The notes under the pieces are model-generated. The model saw only the letters and a list, made by a program, of their open reading frames with translations. It was not told where the DNA came from and did no database searches. Of a DNA stretch of 52,282 nucleotides, positions 17,411 through 27,022 are shown one piece after another. Both the position numbers and the translations under genes were made by a program. The DNA comes from Candidatus Eisenbacteria bacterium (lineage in GTDB: Bacteria; Orphanbacterota; Orphanbacteria; Orphanbacterales; Orphanbacteraceae). The stretch is from contig VGIW01000015.1 in assembly GCA_016867715.1 (NCBI GenBank), positions 1 to 52,282 on the forward strand, in the 5' to 3' direction. Numbering within the stretch: position 1 is the first letter of the stretch; every line of letters begins with the position of its first letter.

Positions 17411-20400
17411 CTACCGGAGGATGACCGCCTTCCCGAGCGCTTCCGCGCGCTCGCCCGGACGGACCGCAACGAGGCGATAGAGATAGACCCCGTTCCCGAC
17501 CCGATCCCCGTCCTGGTCGGTCCCGTCCCAGACGTTCGGGTTCTCGTTGTACCCGATCCTTCCGGAGAGCCCCTCGAGCACGCGGATCCTCTTGCCGGTC
17601 GTCGTGAAGACCTCGGCGCGCACCGCGTCCGCGCCGTCGGTGAGATGGTAGTAGAAGCCGGTCGCATCCTCGGTCGGGTTCGGGTGGTTCAGAAGATCGA
17701 CGATTCGGAAGCGCTCCTCGACGCGGAAGCGGAACGTCTTGCCGAGGGCGCGCACGAAAACATGAAGCGCGTGATCCCCGGAGGAGAGCGCCGGGCGAAG
17801 CGCGCCGAGCCAGCGGAAGGAGTCGAGCGGGCGAAGTGAATCGGGCTCGATGGCCGCTCCGTCGAGCGTGAAACCGATTTCTTCCTCGGCGACCGGGACC
17901 GGGGTCGTGATCTCTGCGCGGATGAGCGGCCCCGGCGAGACGTAATCCCCGTCCCGGATCGCGATCCCGTCGAACGTGAGCGCGACCTGCACGAACACTC
18001 GAAGCGTGAAGGTTCCCTCCCGCCCCGCGCCGTCCCTCGCCCGGAAGACGATCGTGTACTCCCCGAAGCGGACCTCGGGGCGATAGACGATCTTCCAGCT
18101 CCTTCCGTCCTCGGGAAGCCCGTCGTCGGGCGAGACCTCGTAGAGCGCCGTGTCGAGCGGCTCCCCCCCATCGAGGACCGCAAGAGACGAGCGGTCGATC
18201 CGGACCTCGTCGTGAACGCGCGCGACGATCGTGACCGGTCCCCCATCCGCACGCCCGAGAAGCGCGCCTCCGTTCTCGACCGGAACGCCGTCCACGGTCA
18301 CCTCGAAGTGGGGCGGCCGCGCGTCGATCGCGAGAAGAGGATCCCCGAAGAGCGCCTGCCGGCGAAGCACCAGGAAGCGTTGGAACGAGGGGATCGACGC
18401 GAAATCCATGAGACCGAGCGCGAAGATCTCCCCGAGAGTCCAGCGGGGCGATCCGGCGTACCAGGGAGGGAGCGCGTCCGGATCCGCGCCCGGAACGACG
18501 CCCGGCGTTCGGAAGAAATACTTGAGCACGCTATCGTTGAGGTCCAGATTTCTTATGAGCTCTTCGGTTCCGGTCGAACCGAAGGTCGCCACCGCCCCTC
18601 CCCGGTCCGAGAGCATCATCTCCTCGGGGATCGACTCGTACCCGAGCGAGAGGAGCCGGTCGAACTCCGAGATCGAGCATCCGTATCCCATGAAGATGTA
18701 GGGACGGCCCGCGTGGTTGCTCTTCTGCCGGATGTCCTGCGAGACGTTCTGCCCGAGCGGCCGGTAGCTCGGCCCGTTTCGAAGGATCACCTCGTGCGTG
18801 AGGACGTTTCGGTTCCCGTGCCCCTGAAAGTTGATGAGCCCGACCCCGGGTCCGTTGATCTGGTCGAAGAGCGCGCCCGAGACCGCCTGCCGGCAAAGCC
18901 CGATCGTGCAGTCGATGTCCGCCCGGTTCGCGTTCGCCGAATCCCCGTCGTAAGGGCAGAGCGGATGGAAGACATCGGTGAAGCGGGAGAGGAAGATGTT
19001 CACCGTATCGATCCCCTTCGCGGCGGTCTCCTTGATCTCGCGGGCGAACTCGGCCGAGTTCCTCTCGAACTGGACCTGGAACTCGTTCTGGAGGGCCTCG
19101 CCTTGGGCGACCCACGCGTCGTCCGCGAGGAAGAGAACCCGCGAGCGCCACGTGTCCTCGGGGCGTATCGTCTCGTAGGCGATCGTCTTCTCGACGAGGC
19201 GCGCCGCCTCCTCGGCCGTGCCGACTGGGAACCGTCCGAGAAGGAGATCCGGGAGCGGATCCTGGGGGCCGTCGAGAAGGACGTAGGCGAAGTCGCTTGC
19301 GTCCCAATGGTCTCCGCTCACGCGCGGGTCGGCGACCTTTTGGAAGACGGGACGGGTCGGGATGAAATCGAAATCTCCCGGCTGGGCGTTGCGCGCGATC
19401 CCCTTGAAGTCCTCGTATCCGTCGCCGACGAGAAGAACCGCGATCGGGGGCGAGGCCCACCGATGGAACGCGTAGCGGATCCAACGGGCGATCGCGGTCG
19501 TGTCCTTCACGCCTCCGTTGAACTCGTCGTACACGTCGCTCACCGGCACGATGCGCGTCCGATAGCCTTGCGCTTCCCGGTGCGAGGCGAGCGGCTCCAT
19601 CGCCGCGGCGAACGCGTCCCACGCGAGAACAAGAAAGTCCGCCTCTTCGGAGGCTCGGTCGGTCGGCGCGTCGGCCGCGATCGACGAGGCGGTGATCCGT
19701 TTCGCGCGCTCGAGCGCGCACGCGGCGTAGCGCTTCGTCGCGCCGGCGGAGTCCTGAAAGACGATCGCGTACCCGCCCCCCGGCGCGGGCGACGCATCGG
19801 CGAGGATCCGCGCGCTTCGATACGGGTCGGTCACGTCGAAGAGGAGAACGTCGGGCCCCGCGAACCCGTCGACCTCGATCTGGAAACGCCCCGTCGCGCC
19901 GCCGCTCGAGAAGAGGAGACAGCCGTCGATCGCTCGATAGAGGAAGTTCGCGTGGACCTCGTACCAATCGAGGAAACCCCGCGCCTGCGGAACTTCATTT
20001 CCCTGCGGGGTCGCCCCGCGCGTTCCTTGATACAAGAAGCGGTTGACCCCGGCGGCGAGCGAGGAGGCGGGGCGCGTCCGCTCCGCGGGGAAGAGGCGCG
20101 GTCCGATGCTGTCCACGACCCCCCGGAACGCGGTGTCCGCGTCCGCCTGGTTGATGAGGATGTAGCGATCGTAGGGATAGGTCCCCTCTCCCGGCGCTTT
20201 GACGGAGACGGCCATCGCCTTGATCCCGTACGGGAGCGAGACGTCCGGCGCGGGGAGCGCGATCTCGGTCATCAAGCTCCACGTCTCGTACGACTTCGGG
20301 AAGTAGAGATCGACCGTATCCGAGGGGGTGCTGGTGTTGTAATGCTCGTCCACCTCCCAGCGGATCGAGTCGGGGAACGAGACGAGAGGAACAAGGCCTG

Positions 20401-21511
20401 TCCAGCCGCGGGACGCCGGCCGCGTCTCGAGCGGCTCGCGGGTCCCCTCGACCGACAGGAAGTAGACCGCTTGATACGCGAAGCGATCGTCGCTGTCCCG
20501 CCTCATCCGATCCTCGCGAAAGCCGGGAAGAAAGGCGAAAAGCGCGTCCCCCTCTCCGAAGAACCCGTCCGCCGCGGCGTCTCGCACATGAAACGGAATC
20601 GAGATCTCCGTGAACGGATCTCCTCCCTCCCGGAAGAGCGAGTCCGCGAACCCCCGGCGGTAGAGAGCGAGCGCGTCGATCGGCGTTCCCGCGGCGAGCC
20701 CCGCCTTCTTGAGCTCGGAGAAATCGATCCGGTAGAGCCCGCTCTCCTTCACCGAGATCTTGTATTCATTCATCGCGCGGAGCTGCTTCCGGAGCGGGGC
20801 AACCGGTCGAGGGGCTCGCGCGCGGAAGGACCGGGCCTGGTCGTAGTTCAGGACCGCCCCCCGGTAGACATCCTCCCACCGTCCCTCGTTCCCTACCGGC
20901 TCCCCGGGGACGGACGGGTCGGCCTTCGACGGATCGGGGACGAACTCCACCTCGACCGTGAGCCGATCGTAGACGCGGAGAAGCCCGCTGGACGGCTGGA
21001 ACTGGAAGGGCGAAACGGCAACCGAAACGAGCGTTTGGTGGCGGAGCCGCGCCGGCTCGCCGACCGTGACGAGCGGCTCCGGATACCAGGACGCGCCCGC
21101 GTAGAACGCGCGGTCGATCGTGAAGAGGAGGACCGGGCTCCCGTCAATGAGGCTCTCGCTCGGCGTCGGCTCGACCGGCGGCCCCGGAAGATCGCGAAAC
21201 TCGGCGTGCACGACGCGCGCCCGCGCCGTGTGCCCCTCCGGAACCGCGATCCAGAAACCCCGCACCGGAAGATCGGGGAGTCCGGTCTCCCCCGTCCGAC
21301 CGGCGCCGAACAGGCGGACGCTTCGATACGCCTGGCCCTCCCGCACGACCTCCTCGATCGTGTGGCGGTCCGGTCCGACCGTCCATCGGAGACCGTTGTC
21401 TCCGAAAGTGGTCGCGGATTCCGCTGCGACGCCCCCGACGAAAACCGCGCCCAAAAGGACGGCCGCCCCGAGAACCCACCAACTTACACGAACGCAACAA
21501 GATCCGATCAT
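17411..21511 (-). CDS. Gingipain-type (C25 family) cysteine peptidase with FlgD-like C-terminal domain
   Basis: 1,366 residues from the ATG at 21511. The frame extends to 21577, but the promoter at 21585-21614 puts transcription start there, so the inner start with a signal peptide (VSWWVLGAAVLLGAVFVGGVAAESA) is preferred. Residues 30-250 resemble a gingipain propeptide. The C25 domain spans about 620-1065, with the catalytic His in LINFQGHGNRN (about 898) and Cys in IFMGYGCSISEFD (about 945). A C-terminal module (HPNPTEDATGFYYHL..., WDGTDQDGDRVGNGVYLYRLV, ending KAVILR) matches the FlgD-like/type A sorting domains of type IX secretion cargo. In Bacteroidetes the relative PorU is the sortase of that system; this protein could be a sortase or a secreted protease. 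Confidence 0.88.
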   Translation of the reverse strand: MIGSCCVRVSWWVLGAAVLLGAVFVGGVAAESATTFGDNGLRWTVGPDRHTIEEVVREGQAYRSVRLFGAGRTGETGLPDLPVRGFWIAVPEGHTARARVVHAEFRDLPGPPVEPTPSESLIDGSPVLLFTIDRAFYAGASWYPEPLVTVGEPARLRHQTLVSVAVSPFQFQPSSGLLRVYDRLTVEVEFVPDPSKADPSVPGEPVGNEGRWEDVYRGAVLNYDQARSFRARAPRPVAPLRKQLRAMNEYKISVKESGLYRIDFSELKKAGLAAGTPIDALALYRRGFADSLFREGGDPFTEISIPFHVRDAAADGFFGEGDALFAFLPGFREDRMRRDSDDRFAYQAVYFLSVEGTREPLETRPASRGWTGLVPLVSFPDSIRWEVDEHYNTSTPSDTVDLYFPKSYETWSLMTEIALPAPDVSLPYGIKAMAVSVKAPGEGTYPYDRYILINQADADTAFRGVVDSIGPRLFPAERTRPASSLAAGVNRFLYQGTRGATPQGNEVPQARGFLDWYEVHANFLYRAIDGCLLFSSGGATGRFQIEVDGFAGPDVLLFDVTDPYRSARILADASPAPGGGYAIVFQDSAGATKRYAACALERAKRITASSIAADAPTDRASEEADFLVLAWDAFAAAMEPLASHREAQGYRTRIVPVSDVYDEFNGGVKDTTAIARWIRYAFHRWASPPIAVLLVGDGYEDFKGIARNAQPGDFDFIPTRPVFQKVADPRVSGDHWDASDFAYVLLDGPQDPLPDLLLGRFPVGTAEEAARLVEKTIAYETIRPEDTWRSRVLFLADDAWVAQGEALQNEFQVQFERNSAEFAREIKETAAKGIDTVNIFLSRFTDVFHPLCPYDGDSANANRADIDCTIGLCRQAVSGALFDQINGPGVGLINFQGHGNRNVLTHEVILRNGPSYRPLGQNVSQDIRQKSNHAGRPYIFMGYGCSISEFDRLLSLGYESIPEEMMLSDRGGAVATFGSTGTEELIRNLDLNDSVLKYFFRTPGVVPGADPDALPPWYAGSPRWTLGEIFALGLMDFASIPSFQRFLVLRRQALFGDPLLAIDARPPHFEVTVDGVPVENGGALLGRADGGPVTIVARVHDEVRIDRSSLAVLDGGEPLDTALYEVSPDDGLPEDGRSWKIVYRPEVRFGEYTIVFRARDGAGREGTFTLRVFVQVALTFDGIAIRDGDYVSPGPLIRAEITTPVPVAEEEIGFTLDGAAIEPDSLRPLDSFRWLGALRPALSSGDHALHVFVRALGKTFRFRVEERFRIVDLLNHPNPTEDATGFYYHLTDGADAVRAEVFTTTGKRIRVLEGLSGRIGYNENPNVWDGTDQDGDRVGNGVYLYRLVAVRPGERAEALGKAVILR

Positions 21512-21584
21512 GACGCCACGTCCTGTCCTGGAGAGCGCCCGCTCGGACGCCGGAAGGGAAGGGAATCTCGCGTACATACGGAGA

Positions 21585-21614
21585 AAGGTAGCAATCCTGG
21601 TGCCAGGCGGTCAA
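21585..21614 (-). promoter_or_regulatory. Promoter for the C25 peptidase
   Basis: Minus strand TTGACC (21609-21614), 18-base spacer, TACCTT (21585-21590). It predicts a leader of about 65 nt and rules against the upstream ATG at 21577. Confidence 0.5.
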
Positions 21615-21674
21615 CGGCTTGGCCCGACGATAGGAGAAGACGCGGGGCGGGGACTCGCGACGAGCCCGCGCCCG

Positions 21675-21703
21675 TTGACCCCCGCGTGAGCGGCTGGTAG
21701 GAT
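21675..21703 (+). promoter_or_regulatory. Promoter for the FG-GAP protein
   Basis: Plus strand TTGACC (21675-21680), 17-base spacer, TAGGAT (21698-21703), 27 bases before the ATG at 21731. It faces away from the C25 promoter about 60 bases to its left. Confidence 0.55.
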
Positions 21704-21730
21704 GCCGCGAGACAGAACTTCGAGGGGATC

Positions 21731-23287
21731 ATGAAGCTAAGCGCCTTCTTGCTGTCGTTCGGTTGGGCCCTCCTCGCGCTCGCGATCGGAGCCGCCTCGC
21801 TCGGCGCCGAGTCCCTCGACCTCCAGGCGGAAAAGACTCTCGTTCTGTGGGGCGGCGAGTCGGGAGGACAGTTTGGGAACGCGGTCGCGGCGGGAGATTT
21901 CGACGGGGACGGGATCGACGACCTCGCGGTCGGCGCGCCCGCGGCCGGGGGGACGGCGGGCGAGCCGATGGCGGGGCGCGTCTACCTCTTCTTCGGGCGC
22001 GCCGGGCGGGAGCTCGCGGGCGGGTTCCGCGCCGCGGAGACCGCGGACCTCGTGATCGTCGGCGCCTATTCCCGCCATCAGATCGGGATGCGCCTCGCGG
22101 CCGGCGACATGGACGGAGACGGTCGCGACGACCTCGCGGTCGGCACGATGTACGGGACCGGGCCGGACGGACATCGGGCCGGCTGCGGCGAAGCGCGCGT
22201 CTTCTTCGGGCGCCCCCGCGACGAGCTTCCCGAGCGGATCGATCTCGCCGAGTCGGAGGCGGACATCACGCTCTACGGAGCGGAAACCCACGACCGCTTC
22301 GCCGGGGAGATGGCCTTCGGCGATCTCGATGGGGACGGGCTGCAGGATCTCGCGATCGGCGCGTTCTACGGGGACGGTCCGATCGGGGATCGATATCACG
22401 CCGGAGAGGTCTCCCTTCTCTTCGGCGACAAGAGATCCCGCCTTCCGCGCGTCGTCGATCGTGCGAGCGACCGGCTCCCCACGATCTTCGGGCCCGAGCC
22501 GACCGACACCTTCGGGCGCGCGATCGCGACCGGAGACGTGGACGGGGACGGGCGCGAGGATCTCGTCGTGGGCGCCTACTATGGGGACGGTCCGGGGAAC
22601 ACGCGCATCAACGCCGGGGAGACCTTCCTCGTGTTCGGAAGAGAGCGGAGCGCCTTCCCGGAGGGACTCGATCTCGCCGAGGGAGGGGCGACGATCCTTC
22701 ATGGCGAAGAGGATGGGGATGTGTCCGGACGGTCGGTCTCTACGGCCGACCTCGACGGGGACGGCCTCAAGGATCTCCTGATCGGCGCGCACCTCTCCCC
22801 GTGCCGTTCGTCCGCGGGCTCGCCGGGGAAGTGCGGGGCGGTCTATGTCGTCTTTGGCCGGACGCGGGCCTCATGGCCGCGCGCGCTCGATCTTCGGACC
22901 GACGCGGACGCGAGGATCGAGGCGATGGCCGAGAACGACCAGCTCGGCTGGCCGATCGCCGGCGGGCGTTGGGGGAGCGAGGGAGATGTCGCGCTCCTCT
23001 TCGCGCGCGGGTCCGACGGGGGCGATCTCCGCCGATCGAAAGCGGGAGAGCTCTTCGTTCTCGGACGCTGTTCGCGGGAAGACCTTGCGCGCGCCGAGAC
23101 GATTCGGTCGGCGGCGCGCTTCTCCCTCGTCGGGTTGGACGAAAGGGACCGGATCGCGGCCGACGCCGTCCTTCTCGATTGGAACGGGGACGGGCGGCCG
23201 GAGATCGCCCTCGGGGTCCCCGTGGCGGCCGGGGAGAAGAACCTCTTGCCTCAATGCGGCGAGGTCGCTATCTGGTCTCGTCGGTAG
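21731..23287 (+). CDS. Exported FG-GAP (integrin-like) repeat protein
   Basis: 518 residues from ATG 21731, preceded by GAGGGG. Signal peptide MKLSAFLLSFGWALLALAIGAASLGA. The mature protein is built of FG-GAP repeats, each with a calcium-binding DxDGDGxxDLxVG core: GDFDGDGIDDLAVGAP, GDMDGDGRDDLAVGTM, GDLDGDGLQDLAIGAF, GDVDGDGREDLVVGAY, ADLDGDGLKDLLIGAH and LDWNGDGRPEIALGVP, spaced 60-75 residues apart. Such repeats fold into an integrin-alpha-like beta-propeller that binds ligands at the surface. There is no additional domain and no FlgD-like or WGxVK tail. It is transcribed divergently from the C25 peptidase and its 3' end overlaps the convergent TPR gene by 20 bases. Ligand unknown. Confidence 0.88.
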   Translation: MKLSAFLLSFGWALLALAIGAASLGAESLDLQAEKTLVLWGGESGGQFGNAVAAGDFDGDGIDDLAVGAPAAGGTAGEPMAGRVYLFFGRAGRELAGGFRAAETADLVIVGAYSRHQIGMRLAAGDMDGDGRDDLAVGTMYGTGPDGHRAGCGEARVFFGRPRDELPERIDLAESEADITLYGAETHDRFAGEMAFGDLDGDGLQDLAIGAFYGDGPIGDRYHAGEVSLLFGDKRSRLPRVVDRASDRLPTIFGPEPTDTFGRAIATGDVDGDGREDLVVGAYYGDGPGNTRINAGETFLVFGRERSAFPEGLDLAEGGATILHGEEDGDVSGRSVSTADLDGDGLKDLLIGAHLSPCRSSAGSPGKCGAVYVVFGRTRASWPRALDLRTDADARIEAMAENDQLGWPIAGGRWGSEGDVALLFARGSDGGDLRRSKAGELFVLGRCSREDLARAETIRSAARFSLVGLDERDRIAADAVLLDWNGDGRPEIALGVPVAAGEKNLLPQCGEVAIWSRR

Positions 23288-24620
23288 GCCGCGCCGGAAC
23301 CTCTTTGCCCTTCTTCTGATGAATCGCGCTGCCGACCTCCTCGGTCCTCCACGTCTGCGGCTCCTCTTCGGGCACCGGCTCCCCGCGCTCCAGATAGGAG
23401 ATCGCGCGCCTCGCCTCGTACCCCTCCCAACCGTACGGCGCCATCTCGTTGACGCGCTTCCACGCATCCACCGCCTCGGCGTACTTCCCTCTCTTCTGGA
23501 GGATGTTGGCGTAGTCGATCCAGCCGTGGAGATAGTCCGGATCGACCTCGATCGCGCGCCGCACGTAGAGCTCGGCCTTCTCTCCGTCCCCGAGATCCCG
23601 GTAGCACATGCCGAGGTTCCTCCAGGCGAGCTGGTTCCTCTCGTCGAGACGACCCGCGGTCTCATAGAAAGGGATCGCGCCCGCGGGGTCGTTTTCCATC
23701 CGGTAGATGAGCCCGAGCTGAACGAACGCCTCCACGTGAACGGAGTCGAGGAAGATCGCAAGCTCGAGAAAGCGCTTGGCGGCCTGTTTTTCCGGAACGC
23801 TCCGATGTTGGATCCCGAGGTAGAGGAGTTTTCCCGGGAGACGCGGGTCGATCGCGTGCACGCGCTCCCGGAGACGCGCAGCCTCCTCCTTCCGGCCGAG
23901 CCGCTCCTCGACGAGCGCGAGAATCGCGAGCGCCTCCGCGTCCTCGGGGGTCTCCCGGAGTAGCTCATCGAGAACCCCCTTCGCCTCGGCGAGATCTCCC
24001 GCGTAAGCGAGCGTCGTGCCGAGCTCGAGCCGGACGGGGAGCGACCCAGGGTCGAGACGGTGCGCTTCCCGCACCTCCGCTTCTTCCTCCCCCCCGCGCG
24101 CCCTCGTCCGGTGCACGAGCCCGAGGTAGAGCCGGGCCATCGCGCGTTCCGGATCGAGCTCCACCGCCCGCCGGAGCGCCTCCTCCGCCGCGAGGAATTG
24201 GAAACCCTCGAGAAGCGAGCGCCCGTATTCCTCCCACGCGCGGGCGAAACCCGGGTTCTCGGCGAGCAAATCATCGAAACCTTCACTTTTTAGCTGGGAA
24301 CGTCCGAGAAGAACGACGCGGGCCAGGCGGACCGCTGGGTTGCTCGGATCCTTCAGGACGAGCCGCTCGTACTCCTGGCGAACCGTCTCCCTCTCCCCCG
24401 CCGCCGCGCGCAAATGCACGTAGGCGAGGTGCGCCTCGATGTCGTCGGGAACCTCCGCGATGCGCGCCTCGAGGAGAGCGCGCGCCTCGTCGACGCGCCC
24501 GGCGCGATGGAGGGCGGCCGCCTCGCGCACCGCGTCTTCGGCTCCGAGCGCCCCGGGAGCCGCAAGCGCGCACGCGATCCACGCCGCGAGTAGAACGCTT
24601 CCGAACCCGTTCCGAATCAT
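23268..24620 (-). CDS. Exported TPR-repeat protein
   Basis: 450 residues from ATG 24620, which overlaps the sulfatase stop (ATGA). Signal peptide MIRNGFGSVLLAAWIACALAAPGALGA. The rest is a solenoid of tetratricopeptide repeats with the usual A-x-x-x-Y/L-x-x-A-L/I..P pattern, for example EEALRRAVELDPERAMARLYLGLVH and KAELYVRRAIEVDPDYLHGWIDYANIL. The C-terminus is charged (QKKGKEVPARPTDETR). It is the last gene of an operon whose upstream members are a membrane glycosyltransferase and a sulfatase-fold protein that each carry their own TPR domain, so all three may assemble through TPRs in the periplasm. No enzymatic motif was seen. Confidence 0.85.
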   Translation of the reverse strand: MIRNGFGSVLLAAWIACALAAPGALGAEDAVREAAALHRAGRVDEARALLEARIAEVPDDIEAHLAYVHLRAAAGERETVRQEYERLVLKDPSNPAVRLARVVLLGRSQLKSEGFDDLLAENPGFARAWEEYGRSLLEGFQFLAAEEALRRAVELDPERAMARLYLGLVHRTRARGGEEEAEVREAHRLDPGSLPVRLELGTTLAYAGDLAEAKGVLDELLRETPEDAEALAILALVEERLGRKEEAARLRERVHAIDPRLPGKLLYLGIQHRSVPEKQAAKRFLELAIFLDSVHVEAFVQLGLIYRMENDPAGAIPFYETAGRLDERNQLAWRNLGMCYRDLGDGEKAELYVRRAIEVDPDYLHGWIDYANILQKRGKYAEAVDAWKRVNEMAPYGWEGYEARRAISYLERGEPVPEEEPQTWRTEEVGSAIHQKKGKEVPARPTDETR

Positions 24621-27022
24621 TGAACACCCTCCATGTTCGCGCGCGCGGACCGGATGTTCTCCCGGGCCGTCGCGGCGCTCGGCGAGTCGGGCGCCGCGAG
24701 CGACGCCTTCTCCCACGCCTCGATCGCTTGGGCAAGATTCCCGTGGGCCGCCTCCGCCACCCCCAGGTTGAGATAGATATCGGGATCCCGTCGGTCGAAC
24801 TGAAGCGCGAGACGATACTGTTCAGCCGCCTCCCGGTGCTTCCCTTCCTCGCGCAGCAGGTTGCCGATCCCGTACAGGCCCTTCGCGAACCGCGGGTTCA
24901 CCTCCACCGACTTGTTCAAGTACTCGGCGGCCAGCCGCCGATCCCCGCGCTTCTTGGCGAGAATCGCGATGTTGTAGTAAGCCTCCACGAGCGTCGGATC
25001 GCTGTGGAGCGCCTTTCGATACTGATCGACGGCCCGCTCGATCTCTCCCGCTTTCTCGTATGCGAGCCCGAGATGGTAGTAACCCTTGGCGGCTTCGTTC
25101 GGGCTCTCGATCGCCCTCTTGTAGTACTCGATCGCCTCCGGGAGACGGTTTTGCTTTTCCGCGACCTTTCCAAGACCGATAAGGGCGACCCCGGACGTCG
25201 GCACGATCTCCATCTCCTTCCGGTACTCCTCCTCCGCCTCCGCGAAGCTCCCCCGCGCAAGGGCAATCTCCCCGAGGCGCGCGTGCACCCTCTGGGCGTG
25301 CGGGTCCGCATCGAGAACCGAGTGAAGGATCTCGGCCGCCTCGTCCGCCCTCCCCAGCCGGAGGAGAGCGTAGGCGCGGTTGCTGAGCGTGGGGAGGGTC
25401 CTCGCTCCCAACTGGATCGCCTTCGTATACACGCTCTCCGCGCGCGCGGCGTCCCCCATCGCGAGGAACCCGTCCCCGATCGAGGCGAGAATGCGCGGGC
25501 TCGCCGGGTCCTCCTTCTCCAAATCGACCAACGCCTGGAGCCCTCCCGGGAAGTCTCCCCGGTCGAACAGGTTGAAGGACGCGAAGTACTTCCTGAGAAG
25601 GTCGATCCGATCCTTTGGATCCGGAAGATCTTTGTACGAAATTTCTTCGTCGACCTCCGCTTCTCCCGCGAGGTAGCCGAGCGCCTCGAGTTTCCGCCGA
25701 GTCTCCTCGTCGACGGTGATCCCGTCGGTCTCTCCGCGGCGCCGATTGTCCTCCGCGATGATCTCCTCCAGTAGAGCCCGCATCTCCGCGGCGATCTCAG
25801 GCCTCTCCGCGATCCGGTTCGCGGTCTCCCCCGGATCGACGGCGACCTCGTAGAGCTCCTCCCTCGGGAGAAGGATGAACTTCCACTGGTCGTTGGAGAC
25901 CGCGCGCACCTCGCTCCACCCGAAATCCTCCCGCGAGGAGATCGACTCGGCGTAGTGGACGAGCCCGAGCGGCGCGTCCGGATCGAGGAGGAGGGGAACG
26001 AGGCTCACCCCCTCCGCCTCGGGCATCCCCGGAAGGCCGAGGAGGTCGAGGATGGTCGGGGCGGCGTCTACCATCCGGACGATGCTCTCCACCACCGTCC
26101 CCCGCCGGAACGGCTTCTCGCGGAAGGCAGGATGATCGGGCCACCGGATGATGAACGGCACGCGGATCGTCGATTCATACGTGAAGGTTCCGTGCGTCAC
26201 CTCGCCGTGGTCTCCGAGCCCCTGCCCGTGATCCCCGACGAGAACCACGAGGGTCTCTTCCGCGAGCCGGAGCCTCTCGAGCGCGTCGAGGAGACGCCCG
26301 ATCTCACGGTCGGTGTACGCGATCTCTCCGTCGTACAGGTTCGAGGCGTAACGCGTGAGGAACGGCTCCGGAGGTTCGTACGGCTGGTGCGGATCGAAGA
26401 GATGGACGAAGAGGAAGAACGGCTTCCCCTCCTTCTTCTCCAGCCACCGGATCGCGCGGTCGATCGTGACCTCCGCGCGCACCTCGGGGATCCCTCTTTG
26501 GAGCGGGGACTCCCTCTCCGGGGGGAGGGAATCGACGTACGTGTCGAACCCGCGTGCGAGGCCGAAACGGGCGTCGAGGACGAACGCGGAGACGAACCCC
26601 GCCGTCCGATACCCTTCCGCGCGGAGCCTGTCGGCCAGCGTCTCCTTCCCCTCGGGGAGGCGGTACGTCCCGTTGTTCCGCACCCGGTGCCTGTAGGGGA
26701 ACTGGCCGGTGAGCATGCTCGAGTGCGAGGGGAGCGTGAGCGGAGCGACCGACGCCGCGCGGGCGAAGCGGACCCCCTCGGCCGCGAGCTTGTCCATCCG
26801 AGGCGTCTCGATTTCTTTATATCCATAGCATCCGACGTGGTCCGACCGGATCGTGTCGATCGAAAGAAAGAGGACCGAGAGACCGGTCCGAGCGGACGGG
26901 GCGCCGTCCGGCTTCTGCTCGCGGACGTCCGCCCGGTCCCCGGCCGGCTTCTCCCCGCCCCCTCCGCAAGCCAAGGCGGAGACGAGAACCACAAGGACGA
27001 TCGCAAGGCTTCTTCGGATCAA
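24617..27022 (-). CDS. Sulfatase/alkaline-phosphatase-fold lipoprotein with C-terminal TPR domain
   Basis: 801 residues from a TTG at 27022 overlapping the upstream stop (TTGA). A lipoprotein signal (LAIVLVVLVSALAC, Cys19) anchors it. Residues 46-400 are a sulfatase-fold domain: metal ligands in LFLSIDTIRSDHVGCYGY and VLVGDHGQGLGDHGEVTHG. The activation site that reads C/S-x-P-x-R in true arylsulfatases is here T95-L-P-S-H, so no formylglycine can form; Thr is the nucleophile in phosphoethanolamine and lipoteichoic acid transferases of the same fold, which suggests phospho- or phosphoglycosyl transfer or hydrolysis rather than sulfate removal. Residues 470-790 hold about nine TPRs. Substrate unknown. 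It sits in an operon with a GT-C glycosyltransferase, so the target may be a surface glycan. Confidence 0.85.
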   Translation of the reverse strand: MIRRSLAIVLVVLVSALACGGGGEKPAGDRADVREQKPDGAPSARTGLSVLFLSIDTIRSDHVGCYGYKEIETPRMDKLAAEGVRFARAASVAPLTLPSHSSMLTGQFPYRHRVRNNGTYRLPEGKETLADRLRAEGYRTAGFVSAFVLDARFGLARGFDTYVDSLPPERESPLQRGIPEVRAEVTIDRAIRWLEKKEGKPFFLFVHLFDPHQPYEPPEPFLTRYASNLYDGEIAYTDREIGRLLDALERLRLAEETLVVLVGDHGQGLGDHGEVTHGTFTYESTIRVPFIIRWPDHPAFREKPFRRGTVVESIVRMVDAAPTILDLLGLPGMPEAEGVSLVPLLLDPDAPLGLVHYAESISSREDFGWSEVRAVSNDQWKFILLPREELYEVAVDPGETANRIAERPEIAAEMRALLEEIIAEDNRRRGETDGITVDEETRRKLEALGYLAGEAEVDEEISYKDLPDPKDRIDLLRKYFASFNLFDRGDFPGGLQALVDLEKEDPASPRILASIGDGFLAMGDAARAESVYTKAIQLGARTLPTLSNRAYALLRLGRADEAAEILHSVLDADPHAQRVHARLGEIALARGSFAEAEEEYRKEMEIVPTSGVALIGLGKVAEKQNRLPEAIEYYKRAIESPNEAAKGYYHLGLAYEKAGEIERAVDQYRKALHSDPTLVEAYYNIAILAKKRGDRRLAAEYLNKSVEVNPRFAKGLYGIGNLLREEGKHREAAEQYRLALQFDRRDPDIYLNLGVAEAAHGNLAQAIEAWEKASLAAPDSPSAATARENIRSARANMEGVQ

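Noticed and set aside
21511-21577. Upstream ATG at 21577 as start of the C25 peptidase
   Set aside because: It lies next to the predicted -10 box, leaves no leader, and would put 22 charged residues before the signal peptide.
18212-21700. Plus-strand frame of about 1,160 codons opposite the C25 peptidase
   Set aside because: Arg-rich mirror of the real gene, no recognisable domain; the minus strand shows a signal peptide, catalytic motifs and a sorting domain.
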